From: Chloroflexales bacterium ZM16-3
GTDB lineage: Bacteria; Chloroflexota; Chloroflexia; Chloroflexales; Chloroflexaceae
Direction: 5' to 3'
Assembly (NCBI GenBank): GCA_004138175.2
Contig: RYFE02000030.1
Span: 1 to 64,000 of the forward strand
DNA: 64,000 nt
This document shows, piece by piece, positions 8,118 through 17,700 of the stretch. Every line of letters starts with the position of its first letter. Position 1 is the stretch's first letter. The position numbers and the translations under genes are program-made. The notes under the pieces are model-generated. The model was not told the origin of the DNA, did not search any database, and was given only the letters and a program-made list of their open reading frames with translations.

Positions 8118-9716
8118 ATGATTGAGCTTAACCCTAACCAGCCGCCATCGCAGCTGCGTACAGATCTACAATCGCTTCAACGTCGGGCCGCTAATCGTCA
8201 GGGGCGTCACAGACAGAGCTTCCAGCCGCTCGCAGATCTGAACAGTGTCGTTACTTCTGCGTTTCGCTCCCCCGGCCTCTTGTTGACAAAACTTCCGGCC
8301 CGGTTCCTGCTCCATACAGTCATTATCCTGACTGTTCCCCTCGCGCTCCTCCTCAGCCAGCTCCCGGTGAACCTGATCACCAACCCTGAGGTGATGATCG
8401 CAGCCCCCCAGGACACGCTCGTCGGGATTGGCCCGATCAGTCTGGACTCCATGAACACCCTCACGCAGATTGGGGATCCGCCCCTGGATGATGCTGAGGC
8501 GCTGCCTGTCCCGCTCTCACTCAGCTCGCGAAGCGCGCTCCTCGCCCCGCTGATCGTCCCGGCGACGATATCCGGCGATGTGGTGAAGCTGCGCAATGGC
8601 CCCGGCCTGGCCTATGATGATATTAGTCGAATCACTGGAGGCACCTCGATAGAGGTGCTAGGACGACACGAGGAGTGGCTCCAGATCCGACAGGCTGGAG
8701 ACCCCCTGCCTTACTGGGTCGCCACCGAACTCGTCGATGTCCCCGAGGCGGTGATATACGCCCTGAACGTCGTCCCCGATGAGCAGATCCCGCCCCCGCC
8801 CCCGCCGAAGATCGGGGTGGTGGTTGAGGAGGGATTGAACCTGCGCGATGGCCCCGGCACGAACTATGTCAGCATGGCGCGCATGGGCAATGGACAGGAG
8901 CTCACGCTGGTCGAGCAGTTCCAGGGCTGGTTCCTGGTGGAGTACGGCACCCAGTACGGCTGGGTGACGCGGGACTTCCTAAACATTGTGGACGGCGTGG
9001 TCGAGCGGGTACCGGTCGCCCAGACGATCCCCGACCCCAACCCGGCCCTGATCGGTGCCGTGCTTGAGAACGCAGTCAATATGCGCAAAGGTCCCGGCTC
9101 GGCCTACGAGCGGGTTGGCTCAGTGAATGCTGGCTCTCAGGTGGCGCTCCTGGCCAAATACAAAGACTGGGTGAAGGTACAGCTCGACAATGGCACCAAG
9201 GCGTGGATCTTCTCGGATCTGCTGAAGATCTCGCCAATGGCCATCCGGCGCGTGCCGACGACCACGAACTTCCCGGCACTGCCGAGCCGTGTGGCTACGG
9301 TACGAGGCTCCAGCGGCGCGGTGAATGTCGCGGCTAGCGGCGATGTCGCGAGCTATGCGGTGCAGTTTATCGGCTCACGCTACCGCTGGGGCGGCAGCGG
9401 CCCAGGCGGCTTCGACTGCAGCGGGCTGACGAGCTATGTCTATCGGCAGTACGGCGTGGGCCTGCCCCACAGCGCCGCTGGACAGTTCAGCACCCGCTAT
9501 GGTGCGATGATCGGCAACATGGGTAGCCTTGCCCCCGGCGACCTCGTCTTCTTCGCGGGCACCGGCGGCCACCGTGGTATCTCGCACGTCGCCATCTATA
9601 TTGGCGGAGGCCAGATCGTCCACGCGATGACCCCAAGCTATGGCGTGCAGGTGTCTGGCGTCTGGAGCAGCTACTGGCAGAACCACTTTGTGGGTGCCAT
9701 CAGGCCGTATCGCTAG
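8118..9716 (+). CDS. Membrane-anchored triple-SH3 NlpC/P60 peptidoglycan hydrolase
   Basis: This 532-residue protein probably cleaves peptide stems in peptidoglycan. A cytosolic N-terminus of about 60 residues precedes a membrane helix at 62-84. Three bacterial SH3 domains follow, at about 152-210, 233-292 and 311-370, each starting with an (L/M)R.GPG motif. They are joined by proline-rich linkers. The C-terminal NlpC/P60 domain (405-532) keeps the catalytic Cys434 in GFDCSGL, His490 in SHVAIYIG and a third polar residue, His502. The ATG at 8118 was chosen because AGGTGG lies about nine bases upstream; the frame is open to 7977 but those codons look like leader sequence. A strong promoter and long leader precede it and an excellent terminator follows at 9752. 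Confidence 0.92.
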   Translation: MIELNPNQPPSQLRTDLQSLQRRAANRQGRHRQSFQPLADLNSVVTSAFRSPGLLLTKLPARFLLHTVIILTVPLALLLSQLPVNLITNPEVMIAAPQDTLVGIGPISLDSMNTLTQIGDPPLDDAEALPVPLSLSSRSALLAPLIVPATISGDVVKLRNGPGLAYDDISRITGGTSIEVLGRHEEWLQIRQAGDPLPYWVATELVDVPEAVIYALNVVPDEQIPPPPPPKIGVVVEEGLNLRDGPGTNYVSMARMGNGQELTLVEQFQGWFLVEYGTQYGWVTRDFLNIVDGVVERVPVAQTIPDPNPALIGAVLENAVNMRKGPGSAYERVGSVNAGSQVALLAKYKDWVKVQLDNGTKAWIFSDLLKISPMAIRRVPTTTNFPALPSRVATVRGSSGAVNVAASGDVASYAVQFIGSRYRWGGSGPGGFDCSGLTSYVYRQYGVGLPHSAAGQFSTRYGAMIGNMGSLAPGDLVFFAGTGGHRGISHVAIYIGGGQIVHAMTPSYGVQVSGVWSSYWQNHFVGAIRPYR

Positions 9717-9751
9717 ATCACTGAGGCGCTGAGACACTGAGGACGACGTGA

Positions 9752-9787
9752 GGCGGCGCAGGCTTGATCAAGCCTGCGCCGCCCTTT
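9752..9787 (+). terminator. Rho-independent terminator
   Basis: A perfect 32-nt palindrome at 9752-9783, centred on TTGATCAA, is followed by CTTTTAT. It lies 36 bp after the NlpC/P60 stop codon. Confidence 0.88.
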
Positions 9788-9879
9788 TATGTTTATGCAA
9801 CATCCTTGCAGCAATGACTCATTACGTATAGAATCGGCTGGCCCGCCTGTGGCGCGGGAGACTGTTCAAGCTAGCCTAT

Positions 9880-10030
9880 AGCACTGAGCGAAACGATTGA
9901 GACACTGAGGCACTGAACTTGGTGGCATGATCTGCTTACGCCTTGCTTGCTCGATCTCATAGGAAGGCGCGAGCGCAGCGAGCCACCAGCTTCAGTGCCT
10001 CAAGTGCCTCAAGCATGCTACTCAGTGCTT
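9880..10030. repeat. Period-8 'gcactgag' repeat remnants
   Basis: Degenerate copies of gcactgag/actgaggc surround 9880-9920 and recur near 10000-10030 in the gap before the nucleotidyltransferase. Apart from these and the upstream terminator, the interval 9717-10049 holds nothing that I can call. Confidence 0.55.
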
Positions 10031-10049
10031 TAAGAAGGACGAGGGTCTG

Positions 10050-11117
10050 ATGAAAGGACTGGTACTTAGCGGCGGAAAGGGCACACGCCTCCGCCCGATC
10101 ACCTATACGAGCGCCAAGCAGCTGGTGCCGGTGGCGAATAAGCCGGTGCTCTTCCGCGTGATTGAGGCGATTCGCGACGCGGGGATCACCGATATCGGGA
10201 TCGTGATCGGCGACACTGGGGATGAGATCCGCGCCGCCGTGGGCAACGGCAGGCGCTGGGGCGTTCAGATCACCTACATCCCACAGGACGCGCCGGCTGG
10301 CCTGGCCCACGCCGTCAAGATCAGCCGCGACTTCCTCGGCGATGACCGCTTTGTCATGTTCCTCGGCGATAACTGCATCCAGGGCGGGATCAGCCCGCTG
10401 ATCCAGCAGTTTGGAATGAGCGACTATAACGCACAGATCGTGCTCAAGCAGGTGTCCGACCCGCGATCCTTCGGGGTGGCCGAGCTCGATGAGAATGGCC
10501 GGATCGAGCGCTTGGTCGAGAAGCCCCGCGAGCCGCGCAGTGACCTGGCCCTGGTTGGGGTCTATATGTTCGATCACCATATCTGGGATGCGGTTGGCGC
10601 GATCAGCCCCTCGGCACGCGGCGAGCTGGAGATCACCGATGCGATCCAGTGGCTTGTTAGCAATGGATACGCCGTCTACCCCTATATCCACGAGGGCTGG
10701 TGGATCGATACCGGCAAGAAGGACGACCTGCTGGAGGCAAACCGGCTGGTGCTAGAGGAAATGGCCCCGTCCGTCCAGGGCTATGTGGATCGAGACTCGC
10801 AGCTTATCGGTAAGGTGATCGTCGAGGCGGGTGCCGAGATCATCAACAGCACGATCCGGGGCCCGGCGATCATCGGCGAGAAGACACGCATCCTCAACTC
10901 CTATGTTGGCCCCTTCACGTCGATCTACCACGACTGCCTGATCGAGGACAGCGAGATCGAGCATAGCATTATGCTAGAGCACAGCACGGTGCGCGGGCTG
11001 CCCAGCCGCCTGGAGGATAGCCTGATTGGGCGGAATGTCGAGGTGGCCCGCAGCCCGCTCAAGCCGAAGGCATACCGCCTCATGCTGGGCGACAACAGCA
11101 GCGTGGGGGTGCTCTAA
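10050..11117 (+). CDS. Glucose-1-phosphate thymidylyltransferase, long form
   Basis: This 355-residue nucleotidyltransferase makes a dTDP- or UDP-sugar from sugar-1-phosphate. The N-terminal Rossmann-like domain begins with the pyrophosphorylase signature LSGGKGTRLRPITYTSAKQL and includes LGDN and EKP motifs. The C-terminal third is a left-handed beta-helix with repeated hexapeptides (IINSTIRGPAIIGEKTRI). That helix and the 355-residue length distinguish the long RmlA-like group, common in actinobacteria, archaea and Chloroflexota, from the roughly 290-residue RfbA. Members are usually annotated as making dTDP-glucose, but substrate specificity is not certain from sequence. It stands alone between a repeat-filled gap and a small gene, with AAGGA upstream of the ATG. 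Confidence 0.9.
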   Translation: MKGLVLSGGKGTRLRPITYTSAKQLVPVANKPVLFRVIEAIRDAGITDIGIVIGDTGDEIRAAVGNGRRWGVQITYIPQDAPAGLAHAVKISRDFLGDDRFVMFLGDNCIQGGISPLIQQFGMSDYNAQIVLKQVSDPRSFGVAELDENGRIERLVEKPREPRSDLALVGVYMFDHHIWDAVGAISPSARGELEITDAIQWLVSNGYAVYPYIHEGWWIDTGKKDDLLEANRLVLEEMAPSVQGYVDRDSQLIGKVIVEAGAEIINSTIRGPAIIGEKTRILNSYVGPFTSIYHDCLIEDSEIEHSIMLEHSTVRGLPSRLEDSLIGRNVEVARSPLKPKAYRLMLGDNSSVGVL

Positions 11118-11369
11118 GCGCAGCAGGGCCAAACCGTGTTATGACAACGCCCCATTAGGTCGCCAACTCATGGCTCACGATCCGCTGATATTCTTGTGAG
11201 GTTTTGCCACTAGAACATACCGAGAATCTATACTATCATAGCTCATACAGTCGTTCGCTAGTCTATACGGAGAGCGAGGGAGCGAAGGAGGGGGGATCTC
11301 CTTCAAAAAAGAGCTCTCGGTGTCGCTACGAACGATAGTAATACCAGAGGACATGAGAAGGAGGGGGAG

Positions 11370-11648
11370 ATGCACTGGATGCTTATCCGGTTGCGCGGGG
11401 CGTGCGTCCTTGAGAACGGCACGATGACAAACAGGCGCGGCGAGTTGATTGGGCTGCACATCAGCCCCGGCGGCTACATGATCTTCGACGAGACCGACCA
11501 GATCGTCGGCACGATCACCATGGCCGGTCGGGTCTATGATCAAAACGGGCACATGGTGACTCAGATCGAGCGACACGACCTGTCCGCAGCCCGCAGCGAT
11601 CCAGCGACCGAACTCGCGCTTGAGGTCGGCAGGATAAGCGCACCCTGA
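11370..11648 (+). CDS. Small conserved-looking hypothetical protein, 92 residues
   Basis: I do not recognise this protein with certainty. A strong Shine-Dalgarno (AGGAGG, five bases before the ATG at 11370) and a terminator-like hairpin right after the stop support a real gene. The protein consists of short beta-hairpin-like units in which D/N-x-x-G turns recur: ENGTM, RRGELIG, DETDQIVG, DQNGHMV. This pattern resembles the small all-beta 4-fold beta-flower type of domain. That resemblance is a guess from pattern only. No signal peptide or membrane helix is present, so it is likely cytosolic. It faces the M32 carboxypeptidase gene tail to tail. Confidence 0.65.
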   Translation: MHWMLIRLRGACVLENGTMTNRRGELIGLHISPGGYMIFDETDQIVGTITMAGRVYDQNGHMVTQIERHDLSAARSDPATELALEVGRISAP

Positions 11649-11657
11649 GGGGTTGTC

Positions 11658-11712
11658 CTATTGAGATACAGGAATGGGCCAGCTTCGCTGGCCCATTCCT
11701 GCATCTCAATAG
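11658..11712. terminator. 55-nt hairpin between convergent genes
   Basis: ctattgagat pairs with atctcaatag and an inner 15-bp stem caggaatgggccagc closes on a ttc loop, with one mismatch. It lies between convergent stop codons at 11648 and 11725 and could end transcripts from both sides, although T-runs are absent. Confidence 0.65.
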
Positions 11713-11724
11713 CAAAGATTCTGG

Positions 11725-13230
11725 TCAGAGGGTGTACAGATCCCCGTACTTCTCGCGCAGGTAGGCCATATAGGGCGAAATGTCCAGAGGGCCGCCGGTG
11801 GCCCGATGCACCAGATCATCGGTGGTGAACTTGCTGCCGTGGCGGTAGATGTTCTCGCGCAGCCAGCCGTGCAGCGTGGCGAACTCACCCCGCCCAATCT
11901 CAGCGTCGATCTGGGGATGGGCGGCGCGGGCCGCCGCGAAGAACTGCGCGCTGAGGATGTTCCCCAGGGTGTAGCCCTGGAAGGCTCCGCCGATCGAGCC
12001 GCTGAACCAGTGAACATCCTGGAGCACCCCGTCGCTGTCGCTCGGCGGGGTCAGCCCCAGATCCTCGCGGTAGCGCGCGTTCCACGCCTCGGGAAGATCG
12101 CGCACCTCTAGGCTGCCCTCCAGCAGGGCCAGCTCCAGATCGAAGCGCAGCATCACATGCAGGTTATACGTCACCTCATCGGCGTCGGTACGAATGAGCG
12201 AGCGATGCACTTTGTTGATCGCGCGGTAGAAGCTGTCGAGCGGCACATCGCCGAGCTGGGACGGAAACTCGGCCTGGAGCTGTGGGTAGAAGTGTTCCCA
12301 CAGCCGTCGCGAGCGGCCCACCTGGTTTTCCCACAGCCGCGACTGGCTCTCGTGGACACCGGCCGAGGTGCCGTTGGCCAGAGGCGTGCCCTCGTAGCTC
12401 AGGTCGATCCCCTGCTCATACATCGCGTGGCCCGACTCGTGGAGCGTGCTGAACAGCGCATCGCTCAGGTCGTCCTCGCGGAAGCGCGTGGTGATCCGCA
12501 CATCGCCGAGCGAGAACTTGGTCATAAAGGGGTGGTGGGTCTTGTCCTGGCGGCCACGGCTGAAGTCGTAGCCAAAGGCGCGGATCACCCGCTCGCCAAA
12601 GGCCAACTGCTGGGGCTCGGAGAAGCCCCGGCGCAGGCAGGCGTCATCGGCGGGGGTCTGCGCGCAGATTGTCTTGACTAGAGGCACAAGCTCGGCGCGC
12701 AGCTCGGCGAAGACCGCCCGCACCGACTCGGCGCGCATCCCGTAGTCGCTCAGGTCGATCAGCGGGTCGGCGATATGCTGGTAGCCGGGGAAGCAGTTTG
12801 CCAGGCGGCGGCTCAGCTCCAGATTGCGCTCCAGGTAGGGCCGCACAGCGGCGAAGTCGTTGGCCGGGCGGGCCTTCACCCAGGCGTCGTACGATGCCGC
12901 CGAGTGGGCATACAGCTCGCCGATCAGATCTGTCGGCACGCGCACCATATGCTCGTAGTTGCGGCGGGACACCCGGATCAGCGCGGCGTCGTCCGAGTCG
13001 GCGGGAAGGCTCGCCTCGTAGGGCCGCAGGTCATCAAGCAGCGCGCCGACCTCCTCGTCGGTGGCCTTCTGATGCGAGATCTTGCCGATGGTGGCCATCT
13101 GGCGGGCGCGGGCCGCCGCCCCGCCGGGAGGCATGTAGGTACTCTGATCCCAGCTCAGCAAGGCGTTGGCCATGTTCAGGTCGTACACCTCGGCCAGACG
13201 CCCCCTCAGCTCGCGCAGCTTCGTCTCCAA
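11725..13230 (-). CDS. M32-family metallocarboxypeptidase
   Basis: This 501-residue zinc carboxypeptidase matches the Thermus aquaticus / Pyrococcus family M32, which removes C-terminal residues broadly except proline. The protein is largely helical and has no signal peptide, so it acts in the cytosol. The metal site motif HESGHAMYEQG is visible at about residue 265, where the M32 HExxH places both zinc His ligands and the catalytic Glu. The conserved DVRITTRF motif lies just upstream. The length is normal for the family. The ATG at 13230 follows AAGGAGA. Only a 57-bp gap of GGGGGTT heptamers separates it from the upstream aminotransferase gene on the same strand, so the two may be cotranscribed. 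Confidence 0.92.
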   Translation of the reverse strand: METKLRELRGRLAEVYDLNMANALLSWDQSTYMPPGGAAARARQMATIGKISHQKATDEEVGALLDDLRPYEASLPADSDDAALIRVSRRNYEHMVRVPTDLIGELYAHSAASYDAWVKARPANDFAAVRPYLERNLELSRRLANCFPGYQHIADPLIDLSDYGMRAESVRAVFAELRAELVPLVKTICAQTPADDACLRRGFSEPQQLAFGERVIRAFGYDFSRGRQDKTHHPFMTKFSLGDVRITTRFREDDLSDALFSTLHESGHAMYEQGIDLSYEGTPLANGTSAGVHESQSRLWENQVGRSRRLWEHFYPQLQAEFPSQLGDVPLDSFYRAINKVHRSLIRTDADEVTYNLHVMLRFDLELALLEGSLEVRDLPEAWNARYREDLGLTPPSDSDGVLQDVHWFSGSIGGAFQGYTLGNILSAQFFAAARAAHPQIDAEIGRGEFATLHGWLRENIYRHGSKFTTDDLVHRATGGPLDISPYMAYLREKYGDLYTL

Positions 13231-13243
13231 GAGATTCTCCTTT

Positions 13244-13280
13244 TTTTAGGGGTTGGGGGTTGGGGGTTGGGGGTTGGGAG
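13244..13280. repeat. Period-7 tandem repeat (gggggtt class)
   Basis: About four to five copies of the heptamer gggggtt fill the gap between the carboxypeptidase and aminotransferase genes. This is a different sequence class from the atctaca repeats but has the same unit length. Confidence 0.85.
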
Positions 13281-13287
13281 AGGCGGA

Positions 13288-14508
13288 TCATGATGCGCCA
13301 CGGGGGCGAACCGACTCCAGCCGTTCAGCAGCGGCACGCAGCGTCTCTAGCTTCTTCGCGAAGCAGAACCGCGCAAGTAGGGGCACCCCTTGTGGGTGCC
13401 TGTAGAATGCCGAGGGCGGGATGGCCGCCACACCCACCTCGCTGGTCAGCCAGCGGCAGAAGTCAGCGTCGCTGGCGAACCCAGCGTTGCTGATGTCGGC
13501 CATAATGAAGTAGCTGCCCTCCGCCGGCAGGGTCGGGAATCCGGCCGCGGCCAGCACCTCGGCCAGCAGAGCGCGGCGCTCATCGTACTCGGCGCGCAGC
13601 TCGTCGTAGTAGCCCGTCGCGGCGGCTCGCTCCAGGGCCACCGCAGCCGCCACCTGGAGCGGCGTCGCCGTGGCAAAGGTGATCCACTGGTGGGCCGCGC
13701 GCAGTGCCGCCGTCAGGTCGGCCGGGCCGACCGCGTAGCCGATCTTCCAGCCCGTCAGGCTGAAGGTCTTCCCGGTGCTGTTTATCGTCAGGGTGCGCTC
13801 CCACATCCCCGGCAGCGTGGCAATCGGCATGTGCCGGACATCCCCGAAGACCAGCTGGTCATACACCTCGTCGGCGATCACGACAACATCGTGGGCGATG
13901 CACAGCTCGGCGATCTGGGCAAGCTCGGCGGGAGAGAAGACCTTGCCGGTCGGGTTGTGGGGTGTGTTCAGCAGCAGCAGCCGGGTGCGCGGGGTGAAGG
14001 CGGCGGATAGCTCGACCGGGTCGAAGTGCCAGGAGGTCGGGGTTGGAGGTTGGGAGTCAGGAGTCGGGATCTGGGGAGGGTGCATGCGCACATACTTTGG
14101 CACGCCGCCAGCCATGACCACATCGGGCACGTAGGCGTCGTAGAAGGGCTCAAAGACGATCACCTCGTCGCCGGGGTTGATGAGAGCCTGGACGGCCCCG
14201 AAGATCGCCTCGGTGGCCCCGCTGGTCACCGTCACCTCGCTGGCCGGGTCCACCTCGCGCCATCCGTGGAAGCGCCAGGTGGCGGCGATCGCCTCGCGAA
14301 GGCGAGGGATGCCCAGGTAGGGCGGGTACTGGTTCTGGTCGGCGGCGATCGCCTCGGCGGCGGCGTCCTTCACCCAGGCGGGGCCGGCAAAGTCGGGGAA
14401 GCCCTGGCCCAGGTTCACCGCCCCGTGCTGCACGGCCAGGGCGCTGATCTCGGCGAAGATCGAGGTGCCGAAGCTGCGGACGCGCTCGGCGGTGCGGTTC
14501 GTGCTCAT
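13288..14508 (-). CDS. Class I/II PLP aminotransferase (KAT/MetC-like) carrying repeat-derived segments
   Basis: This 406-residue aminotransferase resembles kynurenine/glutamine transaminases and methionine aminotransferases. Conserved features include NLGQGFPDF near residue 33, TSGATEAIF near 95, NTPHNPTGKVF near 180, IADEVYDQLVF, and the PLP Schiff-base lysine in STGKTFSLTGWKIGYAVG. The start at 14508 follows AGGAGCGAGC; a longer frame to 14637 is non-conserved. Two oddities exist. Residues about 144-158 read QIPTPDSQPPTPTS, encoded by ggagtca/ggagtcg heptamers identical to intergenic repeats at 36448 and 37870; they sit where relatives run directly from VRLHPP into FDP. Residues near HPQGVPL are encoded by DNA matching a GTAGGGGC palindromic element. 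The exact substrate cannot be assigned. Confidence 0.88.
   Translation of the reverse strand: MSTNRTAERVRSFGTSIFAEISALAVQHGAVNLGQGFPDFAGPAWVKDAAAEAIAADQNQYPPYLGIPRLREAIAATWRFHGWREVDPASEVTVTSGATEAIFGAVQALINPGDEVIVFEPFYDAYVPDVVMAGGVPKYVRMHPPQIPTPDSQPPTPTSWHFDPVELSAAFTPRTRLLLLNTPHNPTGKVFSPAELAQIAELCIAHDVVVIADEVYDQLVFGDVRHMPIATLPGMWERTLTINSTGKTFSLTGWKIGYAVGPADLTAALRAAHQWITFATATPLQVAAAVALERAAATGYYDELRAEYDERRALLAEVLAAAGFPTLPAEGSYFIMADISNAGFASDADFCRWLTSEVGVAAIPPSAFYRHPQGVPLLARFCFAKKLETLRAAAERLESVRPRGAS
14030..14077. repeat. Period-7 repeat inside the aminotransferase coding sequence
   Basis: Heptamers of the ggagtca/ggttgga class (gttggaggttgggagtcagg and neighbours) lie in frame inside the gene and encode a Pro/Thr/Ser-rich stretch. 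The total is a multiple of three, so the frame is kept. Confidence 0.8.
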
Positions 14509-14671
14509 GCTCGCTCCTGCGGTCTGGTGAAAACAAGTAGACGGTATGGTACCACTCTTTAGAGGCTTGGTGTTTGGCGACGCCTTTTCTGCCTCTTGAC
14601 GATTCCCTGCGCACTTGCGACAATGAGCGTATCCCACAGGTTGTGCAGCCGATGGGTGCGTCTTTCATCTG

Positions 14672-14701
14672 AATTATTTGTGATTTATATCACAAATAAT
14701 T
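14672..14701. promoter_or_regulatory. CRP/FNR-family operator, perfect dyad
   Basis: A 12-bp perfect inverted repeat with a 6-bp spacer contains TGTGA-N6-TCACA at 14679-14694, the CRP consensus core. It ends 13 bp before the first ATG of the surface-protein frame (38 bp before the preferred start), where it could overlap the promoter. Binding by a CRP-family regulator is inferred; none is encoded in the window. Confidence 0.7.
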
Positions 14702-14738
14702 AGAGCGATGCATCATGTATCAAGGAAGATATCTGATC

Positions 14739-17700
14739 ATGGTCAGACCCAAAGCCCTGCCGCTCACGCTCCTGGCCGTATTGCTTCTCGCCTGCCTCAG
14801 CATCCAAACGAGCCAGCCGATGGCGCACGCCGCACCGTCTGCCAAGCCAACCCGCGCCAACTGGTCCGCCGCACCAAGCCTCGCCGCCAATGGCTGGGGC
14901 TTCACCAACGTCGTCGCGGTCGGCGAGAGCGGCTTCACCGATGTAGTGGGCGGCCGCGTGGGCGACAACGGGCACACGGTTGTGGAGGGGACGAGCGGCG
15001 GGCGCACCGGCGTCTTCCTCGTCCAGGGCACCGCCGTGACTGAGATCGCCACCGACGCGACCGTCTTGCCCGGCGGGCTGGGCAGCATCGGGTTTGTGCG
15101 CGACTACGCAGTGACCGCCCAGGGGGATGTCCTGTTCACGGCGGCTGTGTCGGGCGGCTCCCTGCCCGGCGGCAATTACGCCTTCCGCTGGAGCGGCGGG
15201 AGCATCACCCAGCAACAACCTACGTCTAGCGCCTTCACCCACACCCCCAGCCACCTGGCCAGCAATGGCCGCTGGCTGGCCGAGATCAGCACGGGGACGT
15301 TTCCCAACCACACCCTCACCTACCACTACACCGACGGCAGCGCCGCGTCGGCCATCTTCAGCTACACCAACAGCAGCGGCAGCTGCGTCAGCGATCTCAT
15401 CTCACAGGCAACCCCCAACGCCAACGGCGTGATCGCCTACTACGACCAGCACGCCGTCACGCCGTTCGTCGCCGGCCGCTGTGCCACCGAGCAGGGGCAG
15501 ACCCGCAGCTGGGGCATTAAGCTGGCGGGTGCGACGACCGCCACCCTCGCCAGCGGCTCGGCCTTTGCGAAGGGCGGTGCCCTCACTGGCTCCGAGGCCG
15601 ACACGAACAACCCATTTTTCCTCAACAACCAGAACCAGGTCGCCTCGGTGCGCCGCGTCTACGATGGCACGTCTGCCACCCAGTATCAGGCGGTGGTGAG
15701 CAGCGCGCAGGGGGGCGAGCAGGTATTGCTCGACACCACCTCCACCAACGCCAGCACCATCTCCCTGGCCGCCTTCGACCACGAGGGGCGCGTCGTGCTG
15801 TCGGTCTTGATGGACGACTTTAGCACAGTGGCCATCCTGGGCGGCCCCAGCCTGGCCAACGACCTCATCCTGCAAACGGGGCAGACCCTCTTCGGCCAGA
15901 CTGTCACCGGGCTAGGTGTCGTCAGCCACGGGGCCAACGCCCCCGCCGGCACATTTGGCGATAACCGCAGCATCGCCTTCCACTACCAGCTGCAAGACGG
16001 CACGACCGGCATTGCCCTTGCCGGCAAGCAGGTGACACGCTGGACGAACGCTGCGGGGGGCAGCTGGGCCACAGCCGGAAACTGGACGCCCAACGAGGTG
16101 CCCGGCAGCGCCAGCGCGACCCTCTTCAACCTCGATGCCACCTACGATGTGGATGTGGGCACGCGCCAATCGGGGCGCAGCAATGTGGAGGCGGGCTCGG
16201 TCGCCTTCACATCTGCCAACCTGACCCTGACCGGGCCGTTTTCCGTGGGCGGATCGGCCAGCTTCACCCTGCCCAGCGGCCGCATGACGGCCAACGACCT
16301 GCTGATCGGCCACCTGCCGCCGATCAACCCCGCCAGCCCACCCACGGCGCGGGTGAACATCTCGAACAGTGGCACGGTCTTCACGGCCACGGCGCAGACG
16401 ATCATCGGACAGGCGGGGGCGGGGGATCTATTCATCAGCGGCGGCCGGCTGGATAGCGGCGAGGCGCTGCTGGGGGCGGGGTCGCCGGGCACGGCGGTGG
16501 TCGGCGGCCACACCGCCCTCTGGAACATCTCTAGCCTGAACGTGGGCGCGGGCCACCCCGCCACGCTCACCATCGAGAACGGCGGGCAGGTGGTGGTGGC
16601 CAACGCGGGCGTGATCGGCCAGGCCAGCGCGCTCCAGCCCGATGCCGCCCAGATTGTGGTGGACAATGTGGGGGCCGCGACGCCGGCGCTGGGCAATCTG
16701 CGCGTGGGCCAGCTGACGGTCGGCGACGCCCTGATGGGCACGCTGGACATTCAGCACGGCGGGGTGGTGGCAGTGCTGGATCTGCTACAGGTGGGCTTGC
16801 AGGCGCATAACACCCCGCTGGGCGACGGGCGCATCATCACCGAAGGCGCCGATGGCCTTGGCGAGCAGGCCAGCAGCCTGATCGCCTTTAAGGATGCGCT
16901 GTTTGGCATGGGCGATGGGGCGCGCGGGGACTGGCAGATCTTTGGCGGCGGCGCGGGCAGCGTACTCGGCGACCTCAACCTCGGCCACACGGCGGGCAGC
17001 CGGGGCACGCTCTCGGTCTCGGGCATCAGCCTGCTGGGCGGGCGATCCAAGCTTGAGGTCGGCACGGATGCGGGCACCGAGACCTGCAGGGTGGGGTTTG
17101 ACGGACGTGGCTCCGTCATCGTCCTCGGCGGGGCGCTGCTCACCTGCAACAATATGAACATCGGCGGCAACTTGGGCAGCCTGGGGGATGTGACCGTCAC
17201 AGGCCAAACCTCGGGCGGCACTCCCTCCACGCTCCAGGTGGCCAGGGCGCTGTGCGTGGGCGGAAGCCCGCTGTGCGGGTCGAGCACGACCGTGCCCGGC
17301 ACCCTCACGCTCCAGAACGGCGGGCTGGTGCAGGTGGATAGCCTGGCGGTTGCGGCAAGCGGACGCCTGCTCGGCCAGGGCAAGGTGGAGGCGGCCTTTA
17401 TGGTCATCGCCGGGGAGGTGGCACCGGGGATTGGGCTTTCGCCCCAGACGAGCGCGGCCGGCCAGGCGGGATTGGCCGCCGTCGCCCCCGCCACGCTCAC
17501 GATCTCGGCCACGGTGGAGATAAGCGACACGGCCATAATCTCGCTCGACATCCACGCACCGGATAGCTATGACCAGATCGAGTTCACTGGCCCCACCAAG
17601 CTGGGCGGCCAGATCGTGCTCAACTTTGGCGAAGGGTTTGCCCCGCAGCAGGGAGACGTGTTCACATTCATCCGGGCGGACGGCGCGACCGGCACCTTTG

